In this document: in pieces, positions 25,805 through 34,510 of the stretch
Position numbering within the stretch: the stretch's first letter is position 1
Layout of the letters: the number at the start of each line of letters is the position of its first letter
NCBI GenBank assembly: GCA_028278335.1
Contig: JANQEN010000210.1
Coordinates: forward strand, 35,765 to 99,764
Direction: 5' to 3'
Length of the DNA stretch: 64,000 nucleotides
Source of the DNA: Chitinivibrionales bacterium
GTDB taxonomy: Bacteria; Fibrobacterota; Chitinivibrionia; Chitinivibrionales; JANQEN01
Made by a program: the position numbers and the translations under genes
Notes under the pieces: generated by a model
Databases searched by the model: none
The model's input: only the letters and a program-made list of their open reading frames with translations
What the model was told of the DNA's origin: nothing

Positions 25805-26677
25805 TCAGGAAAATAGCTCCATCAGGGATTCCAGGTCTTTTTTATTTTTGAGTGCATTGTTTGCTATGACCTTGAGGTACTCCTCCTCAAGACCGATCAT
25901 GGTGATGGAAGACTCATCAAATGCAGGGATAATTTCATTTTCAATGGTGTTCATCCCCAAAACATGGACAATAATATCGGCAATGTGGGTAATTGCAACA
26001 TTTCGTTTAAACATCTTAGTTTGCCGTGGGGTGTGATGATGCACTATAGGCATCACTAAGCTGGGTGGAAAATTCCACTGTTTGGCAACCATAGCGCCAA
26101 TGGTCATGTGGGAAATCTCCTCCTCCTCATTCACGTAGAGTGGGGTGTTTGTCGCGTTCGCCTTCTCATAGGAGGCGATCATACTATCCGGTGCATAGGT
26201 AGCTAACACCAGTTTACCAATATCATGAAGGATACCCGCACAGAAAAGCTCGCCAGGATCAATTGATTCATGGCGCTTAATAAGATGCTTGCCAATAGAT
26301 TCGCACACCAAGGCTACAATCACCGAATGCTGCCAAAAGCGTATGCGGTCAAAGGCACAATTTCGATCGTCCTTAAAGCTTGACAGAATAGATGACGAAA
26401 AAATGAGTGAGTGGATTCGTTTAATTCCTAATAGGACCACAGCATTCTGCAAAGAAGATACCGTTGAGGGCATACCAATATAAGCAGAATTGGCAAGGCG
26501 AAGCACCCGGCCCGCAATAGAGGGATCTAACCGGAGTACGTCAACCACATCCTTGGCCGAAGAGTTTTGGTCACCAATCACTTTGCTGATGCGCTGGACA
26601 ACCGGTGAAAGGCTTGGCAAGGTGTTTATCTTGTCAACTATTTGACGGCTGGAATATGAGGGGTTGACCTGATCCAT
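25805..26677 (-). CDS. HDOD-domain protein
   Basis: 290 residues with an HDOD domain over about 15-215. The core INTLPSLSPVVQRI, LRLDPSIAGRVLRLANSA and ELFCAGILHDIGKLVL is typical; unlike HD-GYP proteins the HD (HDIGK) is followed by no GYP motif. HDOD proteins act in signalling, often linked to c-di-GMP, chemotaxis or DNA repair, usually without proven catalysis. No partner domain is attached. Transcribed with the neighbours but with gaps of 76 and 144 bases, so co-transcription is uncertain. Confidence 0.88.
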   Translation of the reverse strand: MDQVNPSYSSRQIVDKINTLPSLSPVVQRISKVIGDQNSSAKDVVDVLRLDPSIAGRVLRLANSAYIGMPSTVSSLQNAVVLLGIKRIHSLIFSSSILSSFKDDRNCAFDRIRFWQHSVIVALVCESIGKHLIKRHESIDPGELFCAGILHDIGKLVLATYAPDSMIASYEKANATNTPLYVNEEEEISHMTIGAMVAKQWNFPPSLVMPIVHHHTPRQTKMFKRNVAITHIADIIVHVLGMNTIENEIIPAFDESSITMIGLEEEYLKVIANNALKNKKDLESLMELFS

Positions 26678-26753
26678 GTTATAAGGGTTATGCTCTTTTG
26701 CTATTATTAAACATGCTATTGGTATACCAACAGCTGATTAGTTCTCTCTTTTA

Positions 26754-28064
26754 TTATTCAATAACCGGCTTGGCAAGGCAACTATTTTTTTCTGGCACAT
26801 ATTTCTCTAATTGTACTAACTGCCAGGAATTCTTTGCACCGGTAATATCTGGAAGAACAACCCGAATATAATTGCCGGTTATACCAGTACAGGGACTCTC
26901 CTTTTCAATAATAATTCGCTGGATAACTTTATCCTCTATCTGTTTTTCAATAAAGCGACTCCGAAGATCCATAAGAGTATCTCGCAATATCTCACTTCTT
27001 TCAGTTTTCTCCTTTTCCAAAACCTGATCAGGAAGATTTGTTGCATCAGTGCCAGGTCGCTTTGAATAGCGAAACACATGGCCATAGTTGAAGCCAAGAT
27101 ACTTAACCATTTCCATAGTCTTAAAAAACATCTCCTCTGTTTCCCCTGGAAAGCCCACAATAAAATCACCACCAATGGCACAAGAGGGAGACAGATCTTT
27201 TATAGAATGCAATCGCTTTACAAAAGTTTCATAAAGGGGAAACATTCTATTCATTCCAGTTAACACGGGAATACTTAAGCTCTGTACACTGAGATGCATC
27301 TGCTTACAAAGGCGCTCTTCATTGATAAATAATTGCAGGAGATTATCAGTACAGTCTCGTGGGTCAAGCGAGCTGAGACGGATTCTAAAATCACCGGTAA
27401 TGGTTAGTAGCTCCTCTAAAAGCGACACCAACCCATAGGAGCGATTATCGGCATACTGACCAATATGGGTACCGGTTATAACTATCTCCTTATAGCCAGC
27501 ATCTAAAACCCTTTTTGCCCGCAGCACAACCATCTTCGATGACACAGACCGAGAAGCACCCCGCAGAAGGGGCACAATGCAGTAGCTGCAGCGAAAATCA
27601 CACCCCTCTTGCACCTTTAAGGCAAATCGTGTTCTGCCTGCATCAGCAAAGGTTGTTATGGGGGTGTCACTGAGTGCTACCGAATCCAGCTCCCCTTTGT
27701 CCAAGGGATCACCATAGAGCCCTCCCTTTGTATCCTGTATAATCGAAGGGATGTCATTCTTTGCGCGGTTTCCCACAACCCAGCAGACCCGCTCAATGGC
27801 TAAAAGCTCCTTGGGCGATTGCTGCGCCAAACAGCCAGTCACGCAGAGTTTTGCCTGTCCATAGTTTCGAGAAAGTGATTGTAAAAGGCGACGTGTCTTT
27901 GATTCGGTTACACCGGTGACCGAGCAGGTGTTCACCACAATGATATCAGCATTGCCATGGCGGGTCGTAACAGTAAAGCCTTCTTGTTCTAGAGCTCGAC
28001 CAAGAGACTCTATCTCCTGTTGGTTTGTTCGACAGCCTATTGACTTAAAGGATACCCGCTTCAT
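26754..28064 (-). CDS. mtaB: tRNA t6A37 methylthiotransferase
   Basis: 436 residues of the MiaB/RimO/MtaB family. N-terminal UPF0004 domain with cluster Cys (SIGCRTNQQE, NTCSVTG, VTGCLAQ), radical SAM domain with CDFRCSYCIVP, and a C-terminal TRAM-like end. The GCRTNQ start and overall length fit MtaB (e-MtaB type), which turns t6A into ms2t6A at tRNA position 37, rather than MiaB (i6A). The t6A-making enzyme TsaD is at 21588. Sixteen bases after mutL, so the two are co-transcribed. Confidence 0.9.
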   Translation of the reverse strand: MKRVSFKSIGCRTNQQEIESLGRALEQEGFTVTTRHGNADIIVVNTCSVTGVTESKTRRLLQSLSRNYGQAKLCVTGCLAQQSPKELLAIERVCWVVGNRAKNDIPSIIQDTKGGLYGDPLDKGELDSVALSDTPITTFADAGRTRFALKVQEGCDFRCSYCIVPLLRGASRSVSSKMVVLRAKRVLDAGYKEIVITGTHIGQYADNRSYGLVSLLEELLTITGDFRIRLSSLDPRDCTDNLLQLFINEERLCKQMHLSVQSLSIPVLTGMNRMFPLYETFVKRLHSIKDLSPSCAIGGDFIVGFPGETEEMFFKTMEMVKYLGFNYGHVFRYSKRPGTDATNLPDQVLEKEKTERSEILRDTLMDLRSRFIEKQIEDKVIQRIIIEKESPCTGITGNYIRVVLPDITGAKNSWQLVQLEKYVPEKNSCLAKPVIE

Positions 28065-28080
28065 GGTACTGGTCTCTGGG

Positions 28081-29970
28081 TTAGGAACGTAAAAATCTTC
28101 GGGTCAATTCATCCAGGGTAATACGGATAAGCGTTGGTCGTCCATGGGGACAGATATAGGGATTTTGCGCAGCAAAAAGACTATTGATGAGAGTATGCAT
28201 CTCCTCTTTTTTTAATTCCTTACCAAATTTGATAGCCGCACCACAGGCAAAGGAGGCAGCAAATCGTTTCTCTGGATTGGACAATAACTCCTTGTCTTTC
28301 TCCTCCAACAAGCTGGTGACCATCTCTCGAATTGCCTCTTCAATAGTGGAAGAGGTTAAAAATCCCGTTGCTGGCATGGAGGAAACTGCAACACTCTTAC
28401 CACCAAAATCCTGTACATCAAAGCCCAGGGTATTAAAGTAATCCCGGGAAGCCAAGAGCACCTCTTTCTCCACGGGAATCATATCAAAAATAATGGGGAA
28501 GAGCAAACGTTGGGACTCACTCTTACCCTTTTTAAGGTCCTCTAAAGCCTCTTCATAGAGGATTCGCTCATGGGCAGCATGCTGATCAATAATTACAATC
28601 CCCTGTTTAATGGGAGCCAATATGTACATCCTATGGATCTGATAACAGGGTAAAAGAGCCCAGCCTTCATTGGGTGTTGGCAGAGGGTCATCATGGTTTT
28701 GCTCTAACTCACTGAGGCCGCTTTTCTGCTCCTTGGCCAAGGCCATAAAGGAGAGTGCGGTCTGCTCCGCCTCATGCTGATCCACACTTTTAGTTTTGTG
28801 CTTAGACGCAGAAATATTACCAAATAGATTTAGACCTTTTTCAGACTCCTCCTGAACAGATGCAGCAGAAGCCTGTTGCTTTTGGTACAGAGAAGTGGCA
28901 GATGATTCATCGTTACCAGATGGCGATTCACTCTCCTCTTCAGTCACCAGTTCTGGTGCAATATCAATAGCACCGGCTATTGAGCCGTGTACACTCTTGT
29001 AAATAAAACTAAAGAGCCCCCGCTCATCATCGAATTTTATCTTCTGTTTTGTGGGATGGATGTTCACATCAACCTTGGCAGGGTCAACATCTAAGATACA
29101 GAACCAGCAGGGACGCAGATTAGAAGCAATAAATCGAGAAAAGGCTTCACGGATTGCATAGAGTACCGAATCATTTTCAACGCTTCGAAGGTTCACATAG
29201 AGACTCTGATAGGGTGGCCGTGGCCGTGCTTCCTGCGGATCGGATATATAAATAGTTGCTGACATATCCCCATTTTCGCCAGAGCACCTGATCAGCTTCT
29301 TAGCGAATTCTGTGCCTGTTATTTGAGCAATCCGCTCATGGGGTGATGCAACCTCAGGCACATCAAGCACTGATTTTCCTTCAGCATAATAGGTAAAATG
29401 TACAGCCGGAAAGGGTATGACCAATTGCTCCAGCATGCGGGTTATGGCCATTCGCTCAGCCCGCCTACTCTTCATAAACTTTTTGCGCGCCGGCACATTA
29501 AAGAAAAGATCTTTGCAGGTGATTGTAGTACCCCGAGTCTGTTGCACGGGTATAATCTCAGAGAGAGTCCCTCCCTCTGAAGAAAGGCTGTAGCCCTCGC
29601 CATGATTAGTATCGCTTGTTGTAATAGTCACCCGACTAACCGCGGATATACTGGCTAAGGCTTCACCGCGAAATCCCATGCTTGCAATGGCAAAAAGATC
29701 ATCGGCATCCTCGATCTTGCTTGTTGCATGGGGAAGCAGGCTCTTTTGTAGGTCTTCACTACCCATGCCATGGCCGTTGTCACTGATTTTAATCAGGGAG
29801 AACCCAGCATCTTCGATCTGGATCTCAATTCGCGTTGCACCCGCATCCAAGGAGTTCTCCACAAGTTCCTTAACCACCGAGGCTGGCCGTTCAACCACCT
29901 CGCCAGCAGCAATTTTCTCCACAACCGATGGAGGGAGCACCTGTATATGTCGCGTATTCTCTGATGTCAT
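28081..29970 (-). CDS. mutL: DNA mismatch repair protein MutL (endonuclease type)
   Basis: 629 residues. GHKL ATPase half with AAGEVVERPASVVKELVENS, DNGHGM and GFRGEALASI; variable acidic linker at about 340-425; C-terminal dimer domain carrying the endonuclease motifs DQHAAHERILYE, ACGAAIKFGK and CPHGRPT. These motifs mean MutL itself nicks DNA, so the host should lack MutH. Upstream of mtaB; tRNA-Leu lies 48 bases before the start on the same strand. Confidence 0.97.
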   Translation of the reverse strand: MTSENTRHIQVLPPSVVEKIAAGEVVERPASVVKELVENSLDAGATRIEIQIEDAGFSLIKISDNGHGMGSEDLQKSLLPHATSKIEDADDLFAIASMGFRGEALASISAVSRVTITTSDTNHGEGYSLSSEGGTLSEIIPVQQTRGTTITCKDLFFNVPARKKFMKSRRAERMAITRMLEQLVIPFPAVHFTYYAEGKSVLDVPEVASPHERIAQITGTEFAKKLIRCSGENGDMSATIYISDPQEARPRPPYQSLYVNLRSVENDSVLYAIREAFSRFIASNLRPCWFCILDVDPAKVDVNIHPTKQKIKFDDERGLFSFIYKSVHGSIAGAIDIAPELVTEEESESPSGNDESSATSLYQKQQASAASVQEESEKGLNLFGNISASKHKTKSVDQHEAEQTALSFMALAKEQKSGLSELEQNHDDPLPTPNEGWALLPCYQIHRMYILAPIKQGIVIIDQHAAHERILYEEALEDLKKGKSESQRLLFPIIFDMIPVEKEVLLASRDYFNTLGFDVQDFGGKSVAVSSMPATGFLTSSTIEEAIREMVTSLLEEKDKELLSNPEKRFAASFACGAAIKFGKELKKEEMHTLINSLFAAQNPYICPHGRPTLIRITLDELTRRFLRS

Positions 29971-30018
29971 AGGTTCATGTTCGGGGGGCTATCTTATGAA
30001 GGGCAGACAATTGGGAAA

Positions 30019-30102
30019 TGCGGAAGGGGGGACTTGAACCCCCACGATTTTGCAATCACTAGGTCCTGAACCTAGCGCGTCTACCAATTCCACCACTTCC
30101 GC
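30019..30102 (-). tRNA. tRNA-Leu (CAG anticodon)
   Basis: 84 bases on the minus strand. Acceptor GCGGAAG/CTTCCGC, D-loop with GG (AATTGGTAGACGC), anticodon loop TTCAGGA (CAG), a long variable arm (TGATTGCAAAATCG) and T-arm GGGGGTTCAAGTCCCCC. The 3' CCA is not encoded (TTT follows the discriminator A), unlike the tRNA-Ser of this window. Confidence 0.94.
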
Positions 30103-30152
30103 AGTGTCTTTTAAGTGCTATAAAATACATATAAAACAATTTTTAATGTAAT

Positions 30153-30305
30153 AAAAAAAGTCTCCGGGGGAGGTCCCCCACAGCAAGCTTCCTTCGCGCC
30201 TTTTAACTGCTTGCAACCGCAATAAAAGTTTCACCTAAACGGTGAACCTTTTCTCACGGGCAAGCAGATAATAAATCCACTCAGGTGATCTTGCTGATTC
30301 CCCCA
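30153..30305 (-). ncRNA. Candidate structured ncRNA, 6S-RNA-like, with terminator
   Basis: On the minus strand about 150 bases fold into one long rod: closing stem CAGCAAG/CTTGCTG (plus GGGGGA/TCCCCC), a large unpaired centre (ATCACCTGAGTGGATTTATT on one side, TTAAAAGGCGCGAAGG on the other), then CTGCTTGC/GCAAGCAG, CCG/CGG, AAAAG/CTTTT and TTCACC/GGTGAA ending in GTTTA. It closes with a G/C-rich stem and TTTTTTT. Closing stem, big central bubble and long apical rod are the layout of 6S RNA, and the bubble text CCTGAG..GAT..TT resembles the E. coli 6S bubble. Size is slightly short for 6S. No clear promoter. Not SRP RNA: the GGAA helix-8 context is missing. Confidence 0.5.
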
Positions 30306-30358
30306 AAACAGAAAAGATAATTACAATTGTATTCCGAATAATAGATAGACGGATTAGC

Positions 30359-30386
30359 TTGTTTACCTAAAGGGAAAGGTTATAAT
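30359..30386 (+). promoter_or_regulatory. Sigma-70-type promoter for the NIF3-like gene
   Basis: TTGTTT, 16-base spacer, TATAAT (30381-30386). Predicted start near 30393, leader about 43 bases ending in a strong AAGGAGG ribosome site. Confidence 0.6.
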
Positions 30387-30435
30387 TTAAAGATATTAGA
30401 TTTGAAAAAATCATAAAGAATTATAAGGAGGTTGT

Positions 30436-30756
30436 ATGTATTGTTTGGTTTTTTATGTGCCGAAATCCCATTGTGAAGCGGTGAAGAATGCGCTCTTTTC
30501 TAAAGGAGCGGGTCGCTATGAAAAGTATGATCGCTGTGCCTGGCAGGTCGAAGGCGAAGGGCAGTATCGCCCTTTAGAGGGGAGTAATCCCTTTAAAGGT
30601 GAAACCGATAAGATCGAACGGGAACCGGAATATAAAGTTGAAATAATGGTCAAAAAGGAGATTATAAAAGAGATTCTGGAAACACTGATTACGGTTCACC
30701 CCTATGAAGAGGTTGCCTATTATGTGACTGAAGTTAAAACTTTTAGTGATGTTTAA
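30436..30756 (+). CDS. Stand-alone YqfO/NIF3 C-terminal-type (PII/CutA-like) domain protein
   Basis: 106 residues matching the inserted domain of YqfO/NIF3 proteins: MYCLVFYVPKSHCEAVKNALF, GAGRYEKYDRCAWQVEGEG, LEGSNPFKGE and the ending VHPYEEVAYYV. In other bacteria this ferredoxin-like domain sits inside the NIF3 GTP-cyclohydrolase-like metal protein; here it is encoded alone. Family members of this short type are common but uncharacterised. Excellent ribosome site AAGGAGGTTGT and own promoter. Borders the AT-rich accessory stretch that follows. Confidence 0.85.
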   Translation: MYCLVFYVPKSHCEAVKNALFSKGAGRYEKYDRCAWQVEGEGQYRPLEGSNPFKGETDKIEREPEYKVEIMVKKEIIKEILETLITVHPYEEVAYYVTEVKTFSDV

Positions 30757-30762
30757 TGGTTT

Positions 30763-31329
30763 TTACCAGTCAGGCTTGGCGTAAAAAATCATCCAAGGCT
30801 CTTTTGCTTTAATTAGAGTGATTGGTTCATCATAATTATACCTTGTGAGAGGCCTACCACGAAATTGATATTTCAAGAATACAATACTATCTTTAAAAAC
30901 TTTTCCATACATTATCCTATATTGCCCAAAATTTATAGGCACAAAAAACTCTGCAACTATTTCATCGTTAAAAAGTTTGTAATATCCAATCAAACCAGTA
31001 TGAAGGTTGTTCATATCTTTTATGGTTGGAAAATGGTTTTTTACTAACTGAGAATTATATGCTTGCCCAGAAGAAAAAAATCTATAAAATGTGTAGAGTG
31101 AATCACCTTTAATAAATTCTTGATTGAAATTTTGTCTTTTTGAAATATAAATGGCTTGGGTGTCGATAATTGTGCTTGAGAAGTCTCTAACTACATCTGT
31201 AAATTTAAATTTAGGCTTCTTTGGTCTAAACCCTCCCTCTTTTAATGGCTTTATACCAGTTAAAAAGCAAGAAGAGATGAACAATAAAGCAAAGCATACA
31301 AAACTAATTGGATGCTTATAATTTTTCAT
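30763..31329 (-). CDS. Hypothetical lipoprotein
   Basis: 188 residues from ATG 31329, which has the ribosome site AGGAGATATAC; the track's 22 extra residues overlap the next gene. N-terminus reads as a lipoprotein signal (FVCFALLFISSC, acylation Cys in ISSC). The mature part is aromatic-rich with many Y, F and K residues and is not recognised. Possibly co-transcribed with the TspO-like gene upstream (22-base gap). Base composition more AT-rich than the flanking housekeeping genes. Confidence 0.6.
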   Translation of the reverse strand: MKNYKHPISFVCFALLFISSCFLTGIKPLKEGGFRPKKPKFKFTDVVRDFSSTIIDTQAIYISKRQNFNQEFIKGDSLYTFYRFFSSGQAYNSQLVKNHFPTIKDMNNLHTGLIGYYKLFNDEIVAEFFVPINFGQYRIMYGKVFKDSIVFLKYQFRGRPLTRYNYDEPITLIKAKEPWMIFYAKPDW

Positions 31330-31351
31330 TGTATATCTCCTAAAGACCCAT

Positions 31352-32119
31352 CTATACGTGAAAGTAGGTTCTCTTTTTTGCAATCGAATAGGCAATCAAA
31401 GCAACCAACGATAGCATACACCCATAGCACGCATAGACTATCGCCATTTCAGGTGGATTAGCTGCCAGCCTTTTTATAGTAATACCATATAATGCCCAAA
31501 TAGTCACCAGAGGGTATATGACATCCTTTTCCTTAATAATAAATAGGGAAGAAAGTATGCTTGCCACAATCACCATAATTACTGTCCAAGTTACTTCTGA
31601 AAAAGGGGCGCCTTTCCAGCCGAGATTCACCAATAGGGCTGTGGTATTTGCGATTGTTGCAACACTGATCCATCCAATATAAACACTAATAGCGGATGAT
31701 TCCATCACCTTTCCTTTGGTATTAGATGGTCTAGGTAAGTGATAAAGCTTAATTAGAAGAGCCAGCAGAGCAAGCATAATTATCAGTGATAAAAACACCA
31801 GCCTATAATGCCATGCAACTATCCATAATGCATTTGCAAGACAGGATAAACTGTAAAGGATTACCTTTTTTGAGGTTGTCTCTTTGTTTTTTATCAAATT
31901 ATAGGTTAAATAAAGAGTGAATATCAAAAGTTGAGAGTATATGAGTCCCCATATGGCAAAGGTGATGCCAGCAGGAACAAAGAGGTTGGGATACATATCG
32001 GAAAGCTGGCCAGTGTTGTATCCATTAATGGGTAAGATGTTTGCCAATGCATTAAGTGTTATCATAAATGCAAAAGAGAATAGAGTAGCAATGGCTAGTG
32101 CAATCGAATTTGTTTTCAT
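31352..32119 (-). CDS. TspO/MBR-related (tryptophan-rich sensory protein-like) membrane protein
   Basis: 255 residues, seven hydrophobic segments. The start ALANILPINGYNTGQLSDMYPNLF..AGITFAIWGLIY is characteristic of the larger, about 250-residue TspO-related family rather than the short five-helix TspO. Members are membrane proteins of unknown ligand; porphyrin or tryptophan-rich sensing is only borrowed from TspO. Weak ribosome site. Forms a two-gene unit with the lipoprotein gene. Confidence 0.75.
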   Translation of the reverse strand: MKTNSIALAIATLFSFAFMITLNALANILPINGYNTGQLSDMYPNLFVPAGITFAIWGLIYSQLLIFTLYLTYNLIKNKETTSKKVILYSLSCLANALWIVAWHYRLVFLSLIIMLALLALLIKLYHLPRPSNTKGKVMESSAISVYIGWISVATIANTTALLVNLGWKGAPFSEVTWTVIMVIVASILSSLFIIKEKDVIYPLVTIWALYGITIKRLAANPPEMAIVYACYGCMLSLVALIAYSIAKKRTYFHV

Positions 32120-32355
32120 ATTTTATGACTTTCACCAGTTAATGGTAGGATAACTACATTTCCCAAAACAGAGTTAATATATCCAATTAATTAAATCAAA
32201 AATAATATGGGTGAAAAAAATACCCATAAATTCCTCATATATTTGTAGCTAAATAGCTCTATAAAATGTACACAAAAGCATATTACTTTTGTATACAAAT
32301 TCATGATGCTTTTATAGGCAAAGCCATCTTCATTTTGCATACATGTTTAAATACA
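32120..32355. other. AT-rich intergenic region
   Basis: Very AT-rich spacer upstream of the TspO-like gene. Contains short inverted matches such as AAAAGCATATTACTTTTG and GATGCTTTTATAGGCAAAGCCATC but no credible ORF. The plus-strand 109-codon track ORF starting here has low-complexity I/Y/K content and is rejected. Confidence 0.4.
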
Positions 32356-32476
32356 TATTCGACCTATATAAAAATTTATAGCACGAATATATTTATTTAT
32401 AGGGCGAATAAAAAAATATATAGGGCCTATATTTTTATATACAGGGCGAACAAATTATTAAATCCGTCCTATATAT
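32356..32476. repeat. Palindromic array of about 21-bp degenerate repeats
   Basis: Four direct units built on TTTATAGGGCGAATA are spaced 20-21 bases apart (cores GCACGAA 32381, GGGCGAA 32402, GGGCCTA 32423, GGGCGAA 32443). They are bracketed by inverted units (ATTCGACCTATATA at 32357 and ATCCGTCCTATATA at 32462). The third unit is itself palindromic (ATATAGG-G-CCTATAT). Together this is a small array of protein-binding-like or hairpin-forming sites in an otherwise empty spacer. Confidence 0.6.
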
Positions 32477-32675
32477 GGATGATTTTGCTAACAAAGCCTA
32501 GATGTATTTGCTTACATTTTAAGGAACTGTTTGTAGGCAAGTGGAAGAATAATATGGATGCAAGTAGACAATCAATTTCTTGTCAAAAATTATAGCATAA
32601 TACTTGATGTTTTACTCAGTCATTGCATGCGAAGTATGATGTACCCAATATACGACAGCAAAAGGTAATGGAGTA

Positions 32676-33359
32676 CTATTTAATTTTGCTTCTTCTTATT
32701 AAATTGCCTTCCTTATAAATGACCATGTATTTATTTCCATCATGATACATTTCTATTGCCTCTCCATCTTTTCTTCCTAAATCAAAATGTTCAATTATTG
32801 TATCATGATCTTTAGTTATAGTCATTCCCTTCCCATGTTGAATTCCGTTTTGGAATTTTCCAACAAAAACAGTACCATTTGGCCAGGTAATTTGTCCAAC
32901 CCCATTCAAATTTCCATTGCTATAAACACCTTCATAAACTTCATTTAGACCATTTTTAAAAATCCCAGCACCTTCAAAAACATCATCTTTAAATTCCCCT
33001 TTATAAGAAGAACCATTGTTAAATTTAAATTCTCCAAACCCAGTTTTAATCCCATTCACAAAATCACCTTTGTAAACGTCACCATTTGCATAGTAATATT
33101 TTCCGAATCCATTAAATTGACCTTTTGAAAATTCTCCAACATACCTTTCTGAATTTGGATATTCCATAATCCCTTGACCATCACACAAACCATTTTTTAT
33201 TCCACCTATATAAATAGCCCCTGTTATGAGTTTAACACTATCCACTTTTAGTATTTTCTCTTGGTTGTTCGATATATGCGAATCATTCTTTGAACAATTG
33301 GTAAGCGTAAAAATGAAGCTAAGGGCACAAACAAAATTGATAGAAATGAATTTAATCAT
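32676..33359 (-). CDS. MORN-repeat lipoprotein
   Basis: 227 residues. Lipoprotein signal (CALSFIFTLTNC, acylated Cys about 22), short linker, then seven to eight MORN repeats of about 23 residues with the pattern YxGxFxxGxxxGxGxxxxxNG (YVGEFSKGQFNGFGKYYYANG). The last repeats become degenerate. MORN arrays form elongated beta sheets used in protein or lipid contact. Ribosome site AGAGG. Stands alone between two AT-rich spacers; part of the accessory stretch. Confidence 0.85.
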   Translation of the reverse strand: MIKFISINFVCALSFIFTLTNCSKNDSHISNNQEKILKVDSVKLITGAIYIGGIKNGLCDGQGIMEYPNSERYVGEFSKGQFNGFGKYYYANGDVYKGDFVNGIKTGFGEFKFNNGSSYKGEFKDDVFEGAGIFKNGLNEVYEGVYSNGNLNGVGQITWPNGTVFVGKFQNGIQHGKGMTITKDHDTIIEHFDLGRKDGEAIEMYHDGNKYMVIYKEGNLIRRSKIK

Positions 33360-33799
33360 AAGATTACCTCTACTATTTTATCGAACAATACCAGCGAAAG
33401 AGACCTCTTCAATTATTGTAATTGAATTAAAAATTGTTAAGACATTACTATGTTTTTTCCAAACAATGCTTTGAAGAATCTATAGAGAATATAATAAAAA
33501 GTAAATTATTTGTTTTTCAATTGAATACTTTGATTTTGATATCAAATTGAACTTATTGAGATGTAAGAGCTTGATACGATCCAAGAGGGCAGAGCCAAAC
33601 GTAAAAGATAAGCATATTTCTTAGTCAGGACACTTGCGCGTCTTGTCAACATTTGGTACTATCAAAACTCCAATGCCCACTTTATCTCGCTGTGTTTAAA
33701 AAAAGTTGTGCAGAATATATTCATTTCAGAATTTCTTATATTATGTTAAAGTTTATGATTTTTTTAATAACATATAGAACGAGGGTGATTTACTAACGT
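33360..33799. other. Intergenic region
   Basis: 440 AT-rich bases between divergent genes. On the minus strand around 33540-33660 a frame without a good ribosome site (MLTRRASVLTKKYAYLLRLA) looks coding-like for about 36 codons and may be a decayed fragment. The Crp/Fnr gene promoter should lie within 33700-33790; no clear consensus. Confidence 0.25.
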
Positions 33800-34390
33800 A
33801 TGGATACTGAATTAATTATTAAAAATCTTCATACAATAGCATCTGTTCCGGATATTCAAATAAAAGAATATTTATCCAATTCTCAGATAAAATGTATCGC
33901 TAAAAAGGAATATTTTATTCGAGAGGGGGAGATTCCTTCAACATTTGCATTTGTAATTAAAGGGTTATTTCGATATTACTATATCAATGAAAAGGGTGTG
34001 GAATTTACCAAAGGTTTTTTTCCAGAGCAATCGTTTATCAGTTCATATAGTGCAATGATTCAAAATCGTGAATCCTATTTTACCGTGGAGGCGCTTGAGG
34101 ATTCTGAAATTCTAACCACCTCATATTCATCCTGGAAAAGACTATTAGAACAGGATGCCTGCTGGAAAAATCTTTTAATTGCACTTCTTGAAAAAGGGTA
34201 TTGTGTAAAAGAGAGTAGAGAACGAGAATTTTTATTGTTTGATGCTGAAACTCGATATAAAACATTTTTAAGCACCTATCCATTGTTGGAGAAACGTATT
34301 CCGCAACATATGATAGCCTCTTATCTGGGAATAACTCCAGTTGCCTTAAGCAGAACACGAAAAAAAATGGGAATCATTAACCCAGGTTAA
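33800..34390 (+). CDS. Crp/Fnr-family transcriptional regulator
   Basis: 196 residues. cNMP-type sensor barrel (about 20-120, IREGEIPSTFAFVIKGLFRYYY) whose cassette lacks the cAMP-binding FGE..R-S/T motif (FFPEQSFISSYSAMI), and a short winged helix at the C-terminus (IPQHMIASYLGITPVALSRTRKKM). This is the Bacteroidota-style Crp/Fnr group with unknown effector; no Cys cluster for an Fe-S centre. Lies upstream of an SDR gene with a palindrome and a miniature repeat in between, so it probably controls that gene. Confidence 0.87.
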   Translation: MDTELIIKNLHTIASVPDIQIKEYLSNSQIKCIAKKEYFIREGEIPSTFAFVIKGLFRYYYINEKGVEFTKGFFPEQSFISSYSAMIQNRESYFTVEALEDSEILTTSYSSWKRLLEQDACWKNLLIALLEKGYCVKESREREFLLFDAETRYKTFLSTYPLLEKRIPQHMIASYLGITPVALSRTRKKMGIINPG

Positions 34391-34405
34391 TGATTAAAAA
34401 TCATT
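34389..34405. promoter_or_regulatory. Palindrome between regulator and SDR gene (candidate operator)
   Basis: AATGATT-AAA-AATCATT: perfect seven-base arms, containing TGA...TCA half sites as in Crp/Fnr operators, though the spacing is one base longer than a standard FNR box. A second palindrome TTAACC-CA-GGTTAA overlaps the end of the regulator gene (34377-34390). No T run, so a terminator is less likely. Confidence 0.35.
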
Positions 34406-34425
34406 GTCGTGGTATATTATCCATA

Positions 34426-34472
34426 AACCCAGATTATGCAAAAGGAAGTAGCGCAGAAGCATAACCTGGGTT
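34426..34472 (+). repeat. Dispersed TIR element, copy 4 (miniature, ends only)
   Basis: 47 bases: AACCCAGATTATGCA joined through AAAGGAAGTAGCGCAGAAGC to ATAACCTGGGTT. Only one subterminal arm and the two ends remain, so it is an extreme deletion form of the 209-base element, flanked by TA on each side (caTAAACCC...GGGTTTAgt). Lies 38 bases before the SDR start. Confidence 0.75.
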
Positions 34473-34510
34473 TAGTAAGATTTTTCTGTTAAAACTTAGG
34501 AGGATATACT

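Noticed and set aside
30153-30305. SRP (4.5S) RNA as identity of the structured RNA
   Set aside because: GAAGGAAGC resembles SRP helix 8, but the CAGGTCCGGAAGG context is missing and this segment pairs in a different way.
32356-32476. CRISPR array
   Set aside because: Units are degenerate, about 21 bases with no unique spacers of constant length, and no cas genes are present.
32266-32595. 109-codon plus-strand ORF
   Set aside because: Low-complexity I/Y/K/N product created by the AT-rich repeat array; no ribosome site.
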